Part shown: positions 12,825-19,509 of the stretch, one piece after another
How positions within the stretch are numbered: position 1 is the stretch's first letter
How the letters are laid out: each line of letters opens with the position of its first letter
Source: a virus
IMG/VR virus record: IMGVR_UViG_3300037196_000486
Coordinates: 1 to 37,182 of that record
DNA length: 37,182 bases
Direction: 5' to 3' (one strand)
Translations under genes and position numbers: made by a program
Notes under the pieces: model-generated
What the model was told of the DNA's origin: nothing
What the model saw: the letters and a program-made list of their open reading frames with translations, nothing else
Databases searched by the model: none

Positions 12825-13465
12825 GATGCAAATCATCCGTTCCAATTCTGGGCGTTCTGGCGCTGAGCCTCGCGCTTTTCGCCGGCACGCTGCCCGTGGT
12901 GGGGTGCACGCAACAGCAAAGAATCAGCGCTGCACAGGAGATCGTCAACTGGGCTCCCGTCTTCATCAGCACGGCCGACACGGTGAACGCCGCCATTGAA
13001 GCCCTCGACCCCGCGACCGTCGTCATCCTCGGCCCGCTCACAGCCGGGATCAACGCCTTCGGCCCTCAATTTGAGCTTGCCGCTCAGAACTACCTGAAGA
13101 ATCCCAACCAAACCACGCTTCAAGTGCTGCAGTCGCTGGTTACACAGATCCAGCAGAATGCGAGTGCCGCGCTGCTGGCCGCCGCCAAGATCGTCAACCC
13201 GGCGAGCCAGGCCACGGCTACAAAGAACATCAATCTGCTGGCGACCATCGCGAATACGCTGCTGGCTCTTGTGCAAAGCATCAGCACCAAGGCGCAGGTT
13301 GCCGCCATGGCCACGCATGTGCATGTGACGCTGGCCCAGGTGCGGCCGTATCTCGATCAGGGTCAGATGCAAGAGGCTTCGATTCAGGTTTCGCACGATC
13401 TGGCGTTGAATTCGGCTCCCACACCGGCGCAGTTCTTCGCTTACGAGCAACACGCGGGCTTTTAG
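12821..13465 (+). CDS. Predicted lipoprotein of the lysis/envelope module
   Basis: A 214-residue protein starting in an ATGA overlap. A signal peptide (basic start, hydrophobic VPILGVLALSLALFAG) ends in a lipobox VVG-Cys29. The mature part is helical and Ala/Gln/Asn-rich, with long amphipathic stretches (AAQNYLKNPNQTTLQVLQSL, NINLLATIANTLLALVQSIS). Spanins are coiled-coil envelope proteins in this genomic place, but this protein is much longer than usual o-spanins. It may be an outer-membrane lysis factor or an envelope protein of other use; the lipoprotein call is firm, the role is not. Confidence 0.7.
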   Translation: MRCKSSVPILGVLALSLALFAGTLPVVGCTQQQRISAAQEIVNWAPVFISTADTVNAAIEALDPATVVILGPLTAGINAFGPQFELAAQNYLKNPNQTTLQVLQSLVTQIQQNASAALLAAAKIVNPASQATATKNINLLATIANTLLALVQSISTKAQVAAMATHVHVTLAQVRPYLDQGQMQEASIQVSHDLALNSAPTPAQFFAYEQHAGF

Positions 13466-13498
13466 AGAATAACCCCGACGACGCGGCAGTAGATGGAG

Positions 13499-13529
13499 GG
13501 GGCCGCGCCCGAGCAGTAAGCGCGGCCCC
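13499..13529 (+). other. Perfect 10-bp GC-rich hairpin
   Basis: GGGGCCGCGC pairs perfectly with GCGCGGCCCC around an 11-base loop in the 101-base gap between the lipoprotein gene and the next gene. No T-run follows (AACCGGG), so an intrinsic terminator is unlikely; message stabilisation or a pause is more likely. The rest of the gap carries only the ribosome site region of the next gene. Confidence 0.6.
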
Positions 13530-13566
13530 AACCGGGAATTACCGGGCGAGAGAGCGAGGATTCAAC

Positions 13567-13827
13567 ATGTCGGTCAAGCAACTTTCATTCAGCGGGGTCT
13601 CCCGAGCGCGGTACGAGGCTCTGCAAATCGAGATCTACCACGAAACCAAGGTCATGCTCGAAGGCGACTCGGGCAACTACACCATTCCCGAGGGCATGGC
13701 CAAGGGCCTCAAGGTCTCGTACGCGTTCAACGAAGCAGCGCAAACGCTTTCAGTCACCTGCGACGGTTTCTTCGCCGGCGCTGCCGCGGGCAAGATCGGC
13801 ACTTTGGTGAACTCGGTTCACGGATGA
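13567..13827 (+). CDS. Small strand-rich hypothetical protein
   Basis: An 86-residue protein from the ATG at 13567, with a GCGAGGA ribosome site about 7 bases upstream. It looks soluble and beta-rich (ALQIEIYHETKVML, GLKVSYAFNEAAQTLSVTCDG) with a small Gly/Ala segment near the end. No signal peptide. It overlaps the next gene as ATGA. No family is recognised; its place between the endolysin/lipoprotein and an exported coiled-coil protein gives no clear role. Confidence 0.6.
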   Translation: MSVKQLSFSGVSRARYEALQIEIYHETKVMLEGDSGNYTIPEGMAKGLKVSYAFNEAAQTLSVTCDGFFAGAAAGKIGTLVNSVHG

Positions 13828-14213
13828 CGAAGAGGCTCCAACTCGCGGCGCTGCTGTTTGCCATCTACGGCTGCATGTGGAGCTGTGGGGGCGGAGGTGG
13901 CACCTACGCCTTTGCGCAGAAAGACACGGCGACCAGGGCCGAGCTTGAAAAGCGGCTGGCGAATATTGAGAGCCAGATCCAGTCGACCGACGATCTCGCC
14001 CGGTTAAAGAAGCTCAACGCGGAAGAGAAGATTGTGGGCGATCGGCTCATCGCCATGGACACAGATCGGCTGCACGCCAACACGGTGGAGTGGGAGCGGC
14101 TGAATAGCGAGATGCATCCTCAGCTCGACCAGGCGCAGATCTCTTTGAACAAGCTTCAGGCGCAGCGACGGATCTGGAACGCGCTGTGTTTTTGGAAGTG
14201 GAGGGCAAGATGA
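13824..14213 (+). CDS. Exported coiled-coil protein, spanin-like
   Basis: A 129-residue protein in an ATGA overlap. A basic start and hydrophobic segment (RLQLAALLFAIYGCMWSCGG) form a signal peptide or lipoprotein signal, with Cys17 or Cys21 as possible lipid sites; the lipobox fit is loose. Residues about 38-115 are a charged coiled coil (ATRAELEKRLANIESQIQ, WERLNSEMHPQLDQAQISL). An exported coiled coil beside an endolysin suits an Rz-type spanin subunit, which joins the inner and outer membranes at lysis. The next gene, with an N-terminal helix and coiled coil, could be the partner. Confidence 0.6.
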   Translation: MTKRLQLAALLFAIYGCMWSCGGGGGTYAFAQKDTATRAELEKRLANIESQIQSTDDLARLKKLNAEEKIVGDRLIAMDTDRLHANTVEWERLNSEMHPQLDQAQISLNKLQAQRRIWNALCFWKWRAR

Positions 14214-14998
14214 CAGGCTTCGGGATTTTCGCCGCGTTCGCCGCGCTGGCGTTGCTGTTGCTCACCTTCTGGCTGGGAGCCAGGTTCGGCGGCCGCCACA
14301 CCGAGCGCGAGCTGCGCGCCGAGCGCTCGCATTCGATCGTGCTGCAGAAGCAGCGCGATGAGGCAAGGACGAACCTCGAACGCGCTCAAAAAAACGTGCG
14401 CAAGCTGGGCCTCGAGCCGCGCAAGGTGTTTCCCTGGCTGGCGTGTCTCTTGTTCCTGGCGGCGTGGCCGATGCAAGCCGCCGCGCAGACGCCAGCGGCC
14501 GCACCGCCGATCGGGACCAGCTACTCTCCCGAGGAGAATCTTGAAGGGCTCGACGTTGCCGCAATCGCTTCGGCGAGTTCTTCGATCGACCTGGCCGCCC
14601 ACTCGCTCACCGACCCGTTTGTCATCGGTGAGCTAGCCGCCCAGGCGAAGGCCGGAATCAAGGTTAGGATCTATCTCGACCGCGGCGAGCTGCAGGCCGA
14701 GTGCCGGGAAGATGTTACCTGTGCCCGCGTCCAACTTAGCCGACTTATCGGCCTCCCCGGCGTTGAGATACGGGTCAAGCTTTCAAAGGTTCTGATGCAT
14801 TTGAAGAGTTATCAGGTCGACGGCGGTTTGGTGAGGGACGGATCGGCCAATTTCAGCGAGCAGGGGGAGCGCAGCCAGGACAATTCGGCGACCTGGTCCA
14901 CGAACCCGAGCATCGCGGCGGCCTTCCGGGCGAAGTTCGACGGGATGTGGAACCGGCCTGGGAACCTGACGGTGGCCCAGGCGGTGGGGTCGAAGTAG
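14210..14998 (+). CDS. Membrane-anchored PLD-family (HKD) protein, Nuc-like
   Basis: A 262-residue protein; the ATG at 14210 overlaps the upstream stop (ATGA). A membrane helix at about 5-24 is followed by a coiled coil (ERELRAERS...LERAQKNV), then a second hydrophobic or signal-like segment at about 73-92 ending AQAAAQT-like. From about 105 a phospholipase D domain follows with a single complete HKD motif: His197, Lys199, Asp204, then GSANFSEQGERSQDNS. One HKD per chain is the plan of Nuc-type endonucleases, which work as dimers. Such a domain in a phage lysis module is unusual. It could degrade nucleic acid or lipid in the periplasm. The two-part build could be a fusion of a spanin-like protein with a secreted nuclease. 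Confidence 0.75.
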   Translation: MTGFGIFAAFAALALLLLTFWLGARFGGRHTERELRAERSHSIVLQKQRDEARTNLERAQKNVRKLGLEPRKVFPWLACLLFLAAWPMQAAAQTPAAAPPIGTSYSPEENLEGLDVAAIASASSSIDLAAHSLTDPFVIGELAAQAKAGIKVRIYLDRGELQAECREDVTCARVQLSRLIGLPGVEIRVKLSKVLMHLKSYQVDGGLVRDGSANFSEQGERSQDNSATWSTNPSIAAAFRAKFDGMWNRPGNLTVAQAVGSK

Positions 14999-15207
14999 AG
15001 GTGACTTTCGCCTTTTCGGTTGGCAAAAAGGCGAAAGTCGCGTCGGCGGGGCACAGCGCCCGGAACGGCGATTTCCGGGTAGGGTAACCCCAGAAAAGTC
15101 TGGAAGCGCCTGGAGGACGGTCTGGCGGGGCGGCATCGGGGCAATTTCGAGCCGGTTCGACTCTCCGGGCGGCGTCGGCGGGGTTCTTAGGGTTTTGGAG
15201 GGAGATC
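14999..15207 (+). other. Non-coding gap after the PLD gene
   Basis: No gene is seen here apart from the hairpin described separately at 15003-15039. Near 15145-15175 there is a GGTTCGACT string that resembles a tRNA T-loop, but the flanking stem does not pair and no acceptor or anticodon arm is found. The end holds the GGAGGGAG ribosome site of the zinc-ribbon gene. Confidence 0.5.
15003..15039 (+). terminator. 14-bp perfect hairpin after the lysis/envelope module
   Basis: GACTTTCGCCTTTT pairs without a mismatch with AAAAGGCGAAAGTC around a 9-base loop, starting 4 bases after the PLD gene stop. The downstream flank is GC-rich with no T-run, but the stem itself ends in AT pairs, so it could act as a two-way attenuator or as a barrier protecting the message 3' end. 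It probably separates lysis and packaging expression. Confidence 0.55.
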
Positions 15208-15429
15208 ATGGGGAAAGCGGCTGGACGGTCCGCGATTTGCCGGGAGCAAGGGAGGGTCAAGGGCGGCGCGGGTCGCGTTTCCGCCGACCGCGGTTACGTC
15301 GGCAGCTACGTCTGCGACACATGCCACCGGCCTGCAAGGCTGGTTTTCGAGCTGGCGGACGGCTTGGAGTGCGAAAGCTGCCGGACGCTCCCGGCCCCGA
15401 AGCCGGAAGGCGAGTTAGCCGCCGCGTAA
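15208..15429 (+). CDS. Small zinc-ribbon protein
   Basis: A 73-residue protein from the ATG at 15208, with GGAGGGAG 5 bases upstream. Cys36-x2-Cys39 and Cys55-x2-Cys58 (CDTC and CESC) form a zinc ribbon with two strands between the knuckles. The N-terminus is basic and Gly-rich, and the C-terminus Pro/Ala-rich. Small ribbons of this kind often bind nucleic acids or a partner protein. It stands alone between two non-coding gaps before the membrane proteins and packaging genes. Confidence 0.65.
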   Translation: MGKAAGRSAICREQGRVKGGAGRVSADRGYVGSYVCDTCHRPARLVFELADGLECESCRTLPAPKPEGELAAA

Positions 15430-15495
15430 GTGGTGCTCTAAGTCGGAGACTGGCGGCGGTAAGTGCTGGTAAGTCGATGGTTCTGAAAGGGTAAC

Positions 15496-15858
15496 ATGGG
15501 CGATAAGTGGGTGGCATTGATGGTGTGGTGGCAGGGTAAAAAGACCATGGTGGGTGGCGCGCTGATCGTCGCGGCCGCGGTGACGGCAATCTGGTTTGGA
15601 AAGATCGATGTCACCACCGGCGCGATGATCGCCGGCGCGGGGCTTTCGGTGGCCGGTTTTGCGGCCAAGGCGAACCGTCACCAGGCGGAGCTGCTCGTCG
15701 GCTTGCGGGCAATCGCCGAAGCGGGCGTCGACGCGCGAGCGGGGAAGCAGGCAAACGCGGTGGTGGACATTGAGAATGCGGCGCGCCAGCTCGCGGCCCG
15801 CAGATGGAACCCGCAGAATTCCGGCGGCACAACCGATGCGGGAGGCGACGCCAAGTGA
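15496..15858 (+). CDS. Small membrane protein with two helices, holin candidate
   Basis: A 120-residue protein from the ATG at 15496 (AAAGGG ribosome site). Hydrophobic helices at about 17-34 (GGALIVAAAVTAIWFG) and 41-57 (GAMIAGAGLSVAGFAA) are joined by a short turn, and a soluble charged tail of about 60 residues follows. Two helices with a cytoplasmic tail fit a class II-type holin or a general membrane protein of transposable phages. The next gene, overlapping as GTGA, also has two helices; such paired proteins may act together. The 66 bases before it hold no gene. Confidence 0.6.
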   Translation: MGDKWVALMVWWQGKKTMVGGALIVAAAVTAIWFGKIDVTTGAMIAGAGLSVAGFAAKANRHQAELLVGLRAIAEAGVDARAGKQANAVVDIENAARQLAARRWNPQNSGGTTDAGGDAK

Positions 15859-16403
15859 CGGCCCTCGACTTGAACGGAACCGCGCCTCCGAAGACGGCGA
15901 TCGACGTGAACATGCGGTCGGGGCTCTTGCGCCACGCCGGAATAGCCATTAGCGGCGCCAGCGGCGCGGCTATTGTGATGGGCGGCTACGAGGTGTTGCG
16001 CGCGCAGCCGGACCGGGCTTTCGGGCTGCTTGAGGCGTGGGGACCGTTCTTTCTGATCGCGCTGGTGGCCATCCTGGTGCTGGGGAAGTTTCTCGAAGGG
16101 ACGAACCAGACGGTGCGCGAAAGTTTCGGTGTGGTGGCTGAAGCGGTGAAGAGTTCGGCCGACGCGGCGGCGAGGACGGCCGACGCGCTGACCAGGCTGG
16201 CCGATCAGGGCGGACGCCAGGCCGAGCAGGTTGAGAGGTTGGCCATCTACTCGGCGCAGGAGTTTCCGCGCGTCTACGAACGGTTCGACGCGCAGGACGC
16301 GCTATTGAAGGGGCTGGCGAGTTCGATCGATTCGTTCCGGTCGCATCTTGAACGAAACATGAACGACGACAACGGGGGCGCGCATGGAAGCGGCAGAGCT
16401 TAG
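15855..16403 (+). CDS. Membrane protein with two helices and a coiled coil
   Basis: A 182-residue protein starting with GTG at 15855 in a GTGA overlap; an in-frame extension upstream is less likely. Helices at about 28-46 (AGIAISGASGAAIVMGGY) and 62-80 (WGPFFLIALVAILVLGKFL) are followed by a long coiled coil (about 85-175, with VVAEAVKSSADAAARTADAL). Two-helix proteins with a long coiled coil are found near lysis genes in Mu-like phages. It may be a holin partner, an antiholin or a spanin-like inner-membrane protein. Confidence 0.6.
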   Translation: MTALDLNGTAPPKTAIDVNMRSGLLRHAGIAISGASGAAIVMGGYEVLRAQPDRAFGLLEAWGPFFLIALVAILVLGKFLEGTNQTVRESFGVVAEAVKSSADAAARTADALTRLADQGGRQAEQVERLAIYSAQEFPRVYERFDAQDALLKGLASSIDSFRSHLERNMNDDNGGAHGSGRA

Positions 16404-16707
16404 ATTGATTCAGACGCGGCGGCGCAGGGGCATCATCCTGAAGCTGGTTCGCGAAGGCCACGAGAATCAGCTCTCGCGCATGGACGACTTCGAGTTGTGG
16501 GCCATGCTGCTCAAGATGGGTCAGACGGTGGGCCGCGACCAGACGGTGACGCTGCTGCAGGATCTGCGCGTGCTCGAATATCTCGACTTCAAGCAATCGA
16601 CCAACGAATACAGCGGGCGCACCGAGCTGAGTCAGATCGTGCTCACGGCGGCGGGGCTGCGCTTCGTCTCCACCGGCAGAAGCAATGACGATGTTCTCCT
16701 CACGTAA
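16384..16707 (+). CDS. Winged-helix-like protein upstream of terminase genes
   Basis: A 107-residue protein from the ATG at 16384, 20 bases inside the preceding gene. The fold appears to be a winged helix: RRGIILKLVREGHENQ, a helical DFELWAMLLKMGQTVGRDQ turn, TVTLLQDLRVLEYLDF and a TELSQIVLTAAGLRFV wing. A small protein of this type lies just before the DUF3486 gene in many Mu-like phages. A role in packaging-site recognition or local regulation is plausible. Confidence 0.65.
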   Translation: MEAAELRLIQTRRRRGIILKLVREGHENQLSRMDDFELWAMLLKMGQTVGRDQTVTLLQDLRVLEYLDFKQSTNEYSGRTELSQIVLTAAGLRFVSTGRSNDDVLLT

Positions 16708-16722
16708 ACGCAAAGGCGACCG

Positions 16723-17424
16723 ATGACCACCAGGCCCAAGACCGGAGAGCCGCGGAAGACGCATCTACCGTTGAAAATCGACCGTCTGCCCCAACCGGCG
16801 CGCGACGCCATCAAAACTCTTTACGACCGCGGGCGCACCTGGGTCGAGATCGCCGCGCAATCCGCGAAACCCTACAGCGAGGATTGGGAGAAAGACGGCG
16901 GCGGCTTTATCGACTGGGACGAGGTCGATACCGATGCGCTCGAACTCTTCCCTGAATTGTGTCTGGCCAAGTCGAGTCTGCAGCGCTGGTTCGATCTGCG
17001 CGTGAAGCAGGTGCGCAGCCAGGTGCTGGCTGAGAGCGCCAAGGCTCGCGCTTTCGCCGAGAGCTTTGCCGGAAAGAATCTTGAGGAGTCGAACGCGGCG
17101 GTGATGAACGCCATGCGCGACGTGGTTTTCAACCTGATGCAAAACGTGGGGCCGGGCGACCAGGCCAAGTTTCTTGAAGGCCTCAATCAGCTCTCGCTCA
17201 CCATGAGCCGGCTGCAGCGTGTCGATCTGCAGGCCAGGCGCGTCGAAGTAGACCAGCGCAAGCTCAGGCTGCTTGAGGAGCGCGAGCAGAAGGCCCGCGA
17301 ACAACTCGACCAGGCCACGCAACAGGCGGCCAGGAAGGGCGCGGGGCAGTTCTCTCTCGACGACATCAACCTGCTGCGCGAGCGCACCTTCGGTTTGCCG
17401 CCGCTGGTGAGCGCTCGCGAATAG
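16723..17424 (+). CDS. Small terminase subunit, Mu gp27/DUF3486-type
   Basis: A 233-residue protein from the ATG at 16723, 15 bases after the previous stop. The N-terminal part contains the DUF3486 plan: KIDRLPQPARDAIKTLYDRG (helix), TWVEIAAQ, and a later SSLQRWFDLRVKQVRSQ recognition-type helix. The middle and C-terminal parts are helical with a coiled coil (QRKLRLLEEREQKAREQLDQ) for oligomerisation. It would recognise phage DNA for headful packaging and hand it to the large subunit. A loop (about 47-75) with a KDGGGFIDWDEVD stretch appears as an insertion compared with the shorter family members. Confidence 0.82.
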   Translation: MTTRPKTGEPRKTHLPLKIDRLPQPARDAIKTLYDRGRTWVEIAAQSAKPYSEDWEKDGGGFIDWDEVDTDALELFPELCLAKSSLQRWFDLRVKQVRSQVLAESAKARAFAESFAGKNLEESNAAVMNAMRDVVFNLMQNVGPGDQAKFLEGLNQLSLTMSRLQRVDLQARRVEVDQRKLRLLEEREQKAREQLDQATQQAARKGAGQFSLDDINLLRERTFGLPPLVSARE

Positions 17425-17446
17425 ATTGTGTTGTGCAAGGAGCGGC

Positions 17447-17812
17447 ATGGGCAAAAGAGGCGCAAAGGCCGGGGTCTTAACGGGAGAAGTTAGCGCGGCC
17501 AATCTCCGTGCCTTCGATGCCTCCGAAGCGGACCGCCTGCTCAAGCGGATAAACGGCCTCAGAGCCTATTTCGCCGCCAAGTACCGGTTCTTCGGAAATC
17601 CGGAGACGCGAGCGATTCTCATCTGCGACGCCGAACGCGAGCTCAAGGTCGTCGATCCCGCGCTTATCCGTTTCCTGCTGTTTGTGTACGGATTTGGATA
17701 CGGAGTTGGAGAGACGACCAGAGCGATAGGATGGGGAACGCGCAAGGGATCGATCCTTCGCCGCCGCGCGCATCTTGCGCTGCTGCAGATCGAGGGGGGG
17801 GAGGGGAAATGA
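17447..17812 (+). CDS. Sigma-region-4-like HTH protein between terminase genes
   Basis: A 121-residue protein from the ATG at 17447, with AAGGAG about 5 bases upstream. The C-terminal part (about 74-116) reads like sigma factor region 4: IRFLLFVYGFGYGVGETTRAIG, then WGTRKGSILRRRAHLALLQ, i.e. a helix, an E-T-x-x-A-I-G turn helix and a basic recognition helix. The N-terminal part is a helical domain without region 2 features. It could regulate late genes or assist packaging DNA recognition. The reading is by pattern only. Confidence 0.6.
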   Translation: MGKRGAKAGVLTGEVSAANLRAFDASEADRLLKRINGLRAYFAAKYRFFGNPETRAILICDAERELKVVDPALIRFLLFVYGFGYGVGETTRAIGWGTRKGSILRRRAHLALLQIEGGEGK

Positions 17813-18030
17813 GAAAACGTTTGGCGTTCTGCGCGATTTTGGCGCTATGCGGTTGCGCTCACAACTCGGCGCCGGCGCCCGCGCCTCCCGCTATCACCGC
17901 GCCTTCGCTGCCTACCGCCCCCGACGCGGCGGCCGCCGCATCCTGCACGCCCATTCCGCCGGCGACAGCGTGCGTAATTGTCATTCAGGGCTGCACCGGC
18001 GTGCGACCGGATGGAGTGACCTGTTATTAG
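17809..18030 (+). CDS. Small predicted lipoprotein between terminase genes
   Basis: A 73-residue protein starting in an ATGA overlap with AGGGGA upstream. A typical lipoprotein signal (MRKRLAFCAILALCG then Cys16) is followed by a Pro/Ala-rich spacer and a Cys-containing C-terminus (Cys42, 50, 57 and 63 approximately) that could form disulfides. A lipoprotein within a packaging module is odd; it may be a moron-type gene acting at the envelope, for example in exclusion or as a small o-spanin-like protein. Confidence 0.6.
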   Translation: MRKRLAFCAILALCGCAHNSAPAPAPPAITAPSLPTAPDAAAAASCTPIPPATACVIVIQGCTGVRPDGVTCY

Positions 18031-18042
18031 GAAGGGCGCGCT

Positions 18043-19509
18043 TTGATTGAAGTCCCCGATCGCGAAATCAAAATGCCGGCCGTGCTGCAGATGCGCCCCT
18101 ATCAGCAGCGCTGGATCGACGACGACACGCGCTTCAAATGCGCCGTAAAGTCGGCGCGCATCGGCTACAGCTTCGCCACCGCCTACCGGCGCGTGGAGAA
18201 GTCCATGCGGAGTCCTGGCCGTACTACGACCGTGCTCTCCGCCTCGAAGGCGCAGTCGGTTGAATTCGTCGAGACCTGCGCGAAGCTCTGCGAGCTGATG
18301 GGCGGAACGGCCCGCATGGTGGCCAACGAAGACTTTATCGACGCGCTGGGCCGCATCGAAGCCATTCAGAGCCGCATCAGCTTTCCCAACGGCAGCCGCA
18401 TCATCGCGCTGCCCGCCAATCCGCGCACCGCGCGCGGCTACCCCGGCGACGCGGTGCTCGACGAGTTTGCGCACCACGAAGACAGCTACTCGATCTTCGC
18501 CGCCGTCTTTCGCCAGGTGGCGCTGGGCAACTCGCTTGAAGTGCTGTCGACGCCCAACGGCGAGCAGGGCAAGTTCTACGACATTGCCCGCAACCTGGGC
18601 CTTGAGATGGGCGTCGCGCCGGCCGAGCTGCCGGTAAAGAAAGACGGATGGTCGGGCCACTGGGTCGATGTTTACAAGGCCGTGGCCGAGGGCTGCCCCA
18701 TCGACATCGAGGGAATGCGGCGCGGCCTGAACGACGACGATACGTGGAATCAGGAATTTTGCTGCGTATTCCTGAAGTCCACCGGCGCATGGCTTACGCT
18801 TCCGCTCATCTCCGGCTGCGAGGATGCGGAGACCGGCGCCACGCTGTTGCACATGTATCCCGAGTCCGGACTCTTGGTCGACTTCGTCGCGAACTTCACG
18901 AAGCGCGGATCGCTGTCGTTGGGAATCGACGTGGGCCGCGATCACGACGCCACTTGCGCGTGGCTCGACGAAAAGATCGGCGACGTCGCCTGGACGCGCC
19001 TGGTGCTCTGGCTGCACGGCATCACCTTTCCCAACCAGTTCAGGATCCTCAACCCGATTCTGAAGATGTGCTCGCGCGGCGCGATCGATAAGACCGGCAT
19101 GGGCTCGGGCCTCTACGACATGTTGAACGAGACCAACGCCGGGCGTCTCTTGGGCGTCAGCTTCTCCGGATCGAACGACGACGGCGTCCGCATGAAGACC
19201 GATCTCGCCATTCGCATCAAGAAGCGGTTCGAGGAAGCGCGGGTGAGGATTCCTTACGATCCTCAGATCCGGACCGAGCTGCAGGCGATCAAGCGCCAGG
19301 CCACGTCGACCGGCGTGACGTTCGACGCGCCACGCATTGAGGTGGACACGGCCGTCGCCGGCGGACAAAAGAAAAAGGTTTTTGCGCACGCCGACGCGTT
19401 CTGGGCCAAGGCGCTGGCCGACCTGGCCGCCGACGACGGCGAATACGTGCTGAGCGTGGGCACGCCGCCCAAACCAACCGCCTACAGCCAATTGAAGGGA
19501 TACCTCTGA
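18043..19509 (+). CDS. Large terminase subunit (Mu gp28-type)
   Basis: A 488-residue protein if TTG at 18043 is used (GGAAGGG 6-7 bases upstream); an ATG at 18073 is the alternative. The ATPase domain shows a variant Walker A (KSARIGYS, 36-43) and Walker B VLDEFA with Asp140 and Glu141. The RNase H-type nuclease domain has GIDVGRDHD with Asp296 and Asp300, AIDKTGMG with Asp349, and a late AHADAFWAKAL motif with Asp451. It pumps DNA into the prohead and cuts it. In Mu-type phages packaging starts near one phage end and runs into host DNA. It overlaps the portal gene as TGATG. Confidence 0.92.
   Translation: MIEVPDREIKMPAVLQMRPYQQRWIDDDTRFKCAVKSARIGYSFATAYRRVEKSMRSPGRTTTVLSASKAQSVEFVETCAKLCELMGGTARMVANEDFIDALGRIEAIQSRISFPNGSRIIALPANPRTARGYPGDAVLDEFAHHEDSYSIFAAVFRQVALGNSLEVLSTPNGEQGKFYDIARNLGLEMGVAPAELPVKKDGWSGHWVDVYKAVAEGCPIDIEGMRRGLNDDDTWNQEFCCVFLKSTGAWLTLPLISGCEDAETGATLLHMYPESGLLVDFVANFTKRGSLSLGIDVGRDHDATCAWLDEKIGDVAWTRLVLWLHGITFPNQFRILNPILKMCSRGAIDKTGMGSGLYDMLNETNAGRLLGVSFSGSNDDGVRMKTDLAIRIKKRFEEARVRIPYDPQIRTELQAIKRQATSTGVTFDAPRIEVDTAVAGGQKKKVFAHADAFWAKALADLAADDGEYVLSVGTPPKPTAYSQLKGYL

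Noticed and set aside
15140-15185. tRNA-like T-loop string (GGTTCGACT)
   Set aside because: The flanking five-base stem does not pair, and no anticodon or acceptor arm is found in the neighbourhood.
17845-19491. Long minus-strand frame (548 codons) opposite the large terminase
   Set aside because: It is a shadow of the terminase gene; its protein has no recognisable domain and composition typical of antisense translation (many His, Arg, Val, Gln).
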